Part shown: positions 31,802 through 34,109 of the stretch, piece after piece
Layout of the letters: every line of letters begins with the position of its first letter
How positions within the stretch are numbered: the first letter of the stretch is position 1
Source of the DNA: Calditrichia bacterium
GTDB taxonomy: Bacteria; Calditrichota; Calditrichia; RBG-13-44-9; J075
DNA: 34,109 nucleotides
NCBI GenBank assembly: GCA_020635015.1
Contig: JACKAP010000019.1
Span: 1 to 34,109 of the forward strand
Direction: 5' to 3'
Program-made: the position numbers and the translations under genes
The notes under the pieces: model-generated
What the model was told of the DNA's origin: nothing
Seen by the model: only the letters and a program-made list of their open reading frames with translations
The model's database searches: none

Positions 31802-32698
31802 TTAAGCAACCACTTTCAAATAATGCGCCCAATACCCCTGCCAGGGTCCGTATTGATCGGCTATCTGCGGGATGCTGCGGTCTACTTCCTGCCCATAAAA
31901 GCGGCTGGCGGCGTGGATCAAGCGGCGATCGGTCGCCGGGACCCTTTCCATCCGCCCCAGGCCGCGGATCAGGATAAAAGTGGCTGACCAGGTACCGATC
32001 CCCTTGATGTCCTGCAGCCATTTCTGCACCTGATCATACGGTGCGTGACGCAAGAAATCCTCATCCACTTCATGAAACGCCCGGGCCAGGTAATGAAGAT
32101 AAGCGGCTTTTTGGGGATTGCCAAGCAACTTGGCGAGGTGCTTGACATTTTCCAGAGACAGTTGCGACGGTTCGGGAAAAGAGCGCATCAGGGACGTCTG
32201 GGTCTGGATCGGCGCACCGTAGGTCTGCACCAGTAAATCCTTCATGCGCTTGGCCAGCAGCACCGGCAACCGCTGGGTCAGCACCGCCCAGCAGGCATTC
32301 TCGAACGGCGTCAAGAATTTCACCTGATGGTAGCCGTAAAGCCGGCGGATCACCGGGTTGAAATGCAGGTCATTGGCCGCCGCTTCATAAAATGATTGCA
32401 GATTATCATATAGACTGAGGAAAAAACTGGCTCGGTCCAGAGCGGAATATTTCTGATCCTCCGATATCGGGTGCTCAGACAGCAGGATGTATTCCAGCAC
32501 CGGACGGTCAATGGTGCCGACCGATTTGATCCGGAAAATAAACGCCTGTCCTTTGATGGATATCGCCTTGGTAAGTGAGCGGCCGGATATCAGCTGCTCG
32601 TTTTGAGATGGTGTAAATATTTTTAAAAAATTAAGCGACTTGTCAAAATCGAACGGAGAAGTCGGGTGCAGTTTTCCCTGGTCTAAAAACAGATGCAT
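31802..32698 (-). CDS. AlkA-like HhH-GPD DNA glycosylase
   Basis: From ATG 32698 it encodes 298 residues. The N-terminal third is a beta-rich domain like AlkA. The C-terminal part has the HhH-GPD fold: FENACWAVLTQRLPVLLAKRM, the hairpin IKGIGTWSATFILIRGLG, and the catalytic Asp in VPATDRRLI. The expected activity is excision of alkylated purines (3-methyladenine DNA glycosylase II). There is no iron-sulfur cluster cysteine set at the end. The start at 32698 has GGAG six bases upstream; the in-frame ATG 32710 has none. It follows the LexA-like paralogue by 45 bases, so it is probably in the lexA transcript and SOS-controlled. Confidence 0.88.
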   Translation of the reverse strand: MHLFLDQGKLHPTSPFDFDKSLNFLKIFTPSQNEQLISGRSLTKAISIKGQAFIFRIKSVGTIDRPVLEYILLSEHPISEDQKYSALDRASFFLSLYDNLQSFYEAAANDLHFNPVIRRLYGYHQVKFLTPFENACWAVLTQRLPVLLAKRMKDLLVQTYGAPIQTQTSLMRSFPEPSQLSLENVKHLAKLLGNPQKAAYLHYLARAFHEVDEDFLRHAPYDQVQKWLQDIKGIGTWSATFILIRGLGRMERVPATDRRLIHAASRFYGQEVDRSIPQIADQYGPWQGYWAHYLKVVA

Positions 32699-32743
32699 TT
32701 TGTACTCCATCGTCGTAACGTATATCTTCTCCGCATGCCCATA

Positions 32744-33181
32744 TCAGAGCTCCCGGATAACCTGAACCACATTGCCTAAAATGCTGAACCCGGGAGTGTC
32801 GGTATCGAGAATCATAGTCTGGCGATCCGGGGTGCCGCATTCCAGGCGGATCCGGTTGGCGCTGCGGAAGTAACGCCGGATAAACACCCGTTCACCGAGA
32901 CGAACCGCCAGCACATCCCCTTCCAGATATTTTTTGCGCCTTTGAATGATCACGTAATCCCCCTTGCATATACCGACATCGGCCATACGGTTATCCGGCA
33001 CCGTCATGCTGAAGCGGTCGGTCAACTCCATTTGCGGATTCGTCACCATCTTACCGACACCTCCCTTGAGACGTCTGTCGAGTTGTTCCAGTAAAAATTC
33101 GACCCGCGGCAGGCGTAAAAACGCCTCGCGATTGGCGGTATCATCAAACTGTTCGATTATCTTGAACTTTTCGATACTCAT
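32744..33181 (-). CDS. LexA/UmuD-like S24-fold protein lacking the catalytic Ser-Lys pair
   Basis: Encodes 145 residues. Residues about 55-145 align by eye with the LexA/UmuD S24 domain: FSMTVPDNRMADVGICKGDY (LexA: FTLRVRGDSMMNAGIMDGDL), YLEGDVLAVRLGERVFIRRYF (LexA: EPGQIVVALIGDEVTVKRLI) and ILGNVVQVIREL (LexA: IQGRVVGLIRDVV). The catalytic Ser of GDSM is R65 and the catalytic Lys is R102, so peptidase activity should be absent. There is no Ala-Gly cleavage site and no helix-turn-helix; the first 50 residues look helical and charged. It begins 27 bases after lexA with AAAGGA eight bases upstream. Probably a dimerising regulatory partner; function unproven. Confidence 0.82.
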   Translation of the reverse strand: MSIEKFKIIEQFDDTANREAFLRLPRVEFLLEQLDRRLKGGVGKMVTNPQMELTDRFSMTVPDNRMADVGICKGDYVIIQRRKKYLEGDVLAVRLGERVFIRRYFRSANRIRLECGTPDRQTMILDTDTPGFSILGNVVQVIREL

Positions 33182-33208
33182 CTGAGAGTTCCTTTATCTT
33201 CCCGGCGG

Positions 33209-33826
33209 CTAGTTGACCACATCGCGAATCAATCCGACTACCCGGCCCTGAATCTGCCATTCTTCCTGGGGATGAATATCGGGATATTCCGGGTTTTCGG
33301 CCTTGAGATATTTCGCCTCACCCTTAACGATCAGGCGTTTGACCGTCACTTCATCACCGATCAGCGCCACCACAATCTGCCCCGGCTCAGCAACATTGGA
33401 GGAACGCACAATCACCAGATCCCCGTCCATGATCCCGGCGTTCATCATACTGTCCCCCCGCACCCGCAGCGTGAAATAACGCCCTTCGTTTTTGATCAGG
33501 CGGCGTGGAATCGCCACATGATCTTCGATGTTCTCTTCCGCTAAAATCGGAAAACCGGCCGACACCCGCCCTACCAGGGGGAGATTGATAATCTCGGGAG
33601 GCCCTTGAAACCGTTTGTCAAGAATCCGGATGCTCCGGGCAGTGGTATCGGTCTTTTCAATAAACCCCTTACGAGTCAGCGCCTCCAAGTGGCGGACCAC
33701 CCCATGCTTGGAGACGATACCAAATGCATCGGCAATCTCCTGATAGCTGGGCGGAAAGCTGTAGTCCGATATATAATCGGCAATAAACTGCAGAACCTCT
33801 TCCTGGCGCTTGGTAAGCCCTTTCAT
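33209..33826 (-). CDS. lexA: LexA repressor
   Basis: SOS regulator of 205 residues. Residues 1-70 are the winged helix-turn-helix (LTKRQEEVLQFIADYI; PPSYQEIADAFGI; SKHGVVRHLEALTRKGFIE). The self-cleavage bond is A90-G91 in GRVSAGFPI. The catalytic Ser is S126 (RVRGDSM) and the Lys is K163 (VTVKRL). The C-terminus is the S24 dimerisation domain. All residues needed for RecA-stimulated cleavage are present. The start has AAGGAG five bases upstream and a consensus promoter about 90 bases upstream. It is the first gene of a likely operon with the inactive paralogue and the AlkA-like gene. Confidence 0.97.
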   Translation of the reverse strand: MKGLTKRQEEVLQFIADYISDYSFPPSYQEIADAFGIVSKHGVVRHLEALTRKGFIEKTDTTARSIRILDKRFQGPPEIINLPLVGRVSAGFPILAEENIEDHVAIPRRLIKNEGRYFTLRVRGDSMMNAGIMDGDLVIVRSSNVAEPGQIVVALIGDEVTVKRLIVKGEAKYLKAENPEYPDIHPQEEWQIQGRVVGLIRDVVN

Positions 33827-33876
33827 GTGAACTCCTTAGTGATTTTTTCCAGACAAAGCTCGAATTCGTAAAAAAT

Positions 33877-33910
33877 TGAACCGGCATACTCGGAAGTATA
33901 CATTGGTTCA
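33877..33910. promoter_or_regulatory. nested dyad at the lexA start point, candidate LexA operator
   Basis: The inner dyad ATACT-CGGA-AGTAT (33886-33899) is a perfect 5-4-5 palindrome. The outer arms TGAACC (33877-33882) and GGTTCA (33905-33910) are also perfect reverse complements but are offset by two bases relative to the inner centre. The site covers about +1 to +33 of the predicted lexA transcript, the right place for autorepression. It does not match the E. coli CTGT-N8-ACAG or Bacillus GAAC-N4-GTTC box, so any LexA recognition would be lineage-specific. Confidence 0.5.
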
Positions 33911-33915
33911 CCAGC

Positions 33916-33944
33916 ATTATAAAAAGGAAAAATGAGTTTGTCAA
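33916..33944 (-). promoter_or_regulatory. consensus sigma-70 promoter of lexA
   Basis: On the minus strand TTGACA (33944-33939) and TATAAT (33921-33916) are both exact consensus hexamers with the optimal 17-base spacer. The predicted start is near 33909, giving a leader of about 83 bases. It is by far the best promoter in the window and would need a strong repressor, in keeping with control by LexA through the dyad just downstream. Confidence 0.85.
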
Positions 33945-33998
33945 GGGGAAAATTAGAAAAAGATATAAATTTGTTCACTAAAGGGCGGAGCGCCAAGA

Positions 33999-34109
33999 GC
34001 ATGGGGCATGGGGCATGGGGCATGGGGCATGGGGCATGGGCTTGGGGCTTGGGGCATGGGGCATGGGGCATGGGCATGGGGCATGGGGCATGGGGCATGG
34101 GGCATGGGG
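33999..34109. repeat. direct array of GGGGCAT heptamer
   Basis: About fifteen tandem copies of a 7-base unit (GGGGCAT, or CATGGGG in another phase) run from 33999 to the last base. Variants with CTT for CAT occur near 34040-34052 and one unit is short by a base near 34072. The 91-codon minus-strand open frame over it is a product of the repeat (HAPCPMP-type peptide) and is not a gene. The array ends only because the window ends. Confidence 0.95.

Noticed and set aside
33823..34098. minus-strand open frame overlapping the lexA promoter
   Set aside because: It is a translation of the heptamer array and the lexA leader; it has no natural protein composition.
33999..34109. possible CRISPR array
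   Set aside because: The 7-base unit repeats without spacers, and there are no cas genes.
1..34109. tRNA and rRNA genes
   Set aside because: No GGTTCGAAT-type T-arm with acceptor pairing and no rRNA-like conserved segment was seen by eye in the intergenic regions.

Overview
This window looks like the chromosome of a Gram-negative bacterium of the FCB superphylum, most likely an uncultured lineage near Calditrichota/KSB1, Zixibacteria or Ignavibacteria. That placement is inferred from protein families, not from a marker-gene tree. The main clues are a kelch protein ending in a type IX secretion (T9SS, FlgD-like) sorting domain with the phrase NFPNPFNPTTTI, a PorV/PorQ-type outer-membrane protein, a CarboxypepD_reg/TonB receptor, and a eukaryote-like Ser/Thr kinase with TPRs next to a sigma-54 activator. 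Coding DNA is moderately GC-rich by eye. Intergenic DNA is poorer and full of short inverted repeats. Both ends of the window lie in the same 7-base repeat (GGGGCAT), so the window may be a contig broken at that repeat.

Layout. 1-221: repeat-bearing leader. 222-665 (+): small four-helix membrane protein. 934-4854 (+): four overlapping shikimate-pathway genes, aroF-aroB-aroDE-aroK, covering DAHP synthesis through shikimate-3-phosphate. 5172-6470 (-): secreted kelch propeller ending at a strong terminator. 6762-11252 (-): a Ser/Thr kinase-TPR gene followed by a GAF/AAA+/Fis sigma-54 activator, probably one signalling unit. 11418-15299 (-): very large cytoplasmic GH13 enzyme with a histone-H1-like basic tail. 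15674-17416 (+): OPT-family oligopeptide transporter. 17471-19099 (-): SurA/PpiC-like lipoprotein. 19238-26792 (-): cell-envelope cassette of TonB receptor, giant secreted protein with Ca-binding-like Asp repeats, and PorV-like barrel, with a further outer-membrane barrel at 27094-27987. 28278-29741 (+): cysS. 29748-30068 (-): small unknown gene. 30069-30402: AT-rich, hairpin-rich gap. 30403-33826 (-): DNA-damage island.

The DNA-damage island reads lexA, a LexA/UmuD-like protein lacking both catalytic residues, an AlkA-like HhH-GPD glycosylase, tag, a VOC (glyoxalase-like) protein, and a decayed HhH gene. lexA has a consensus promoter (TTGACA-N17-TATAAT) followed at the start point by a nested dyad that is a candidate SOS operator. 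The catalytically dead LexA paralogue directly behind lexA is the most interesting candidate here for an undescribed regulatory device, possibly a LexA or Pol V-type modulator. The repair genes behind it would be its natural regulon.

No rRNA, tRNA, CRISPR array, transposase or phage gene was recognised.
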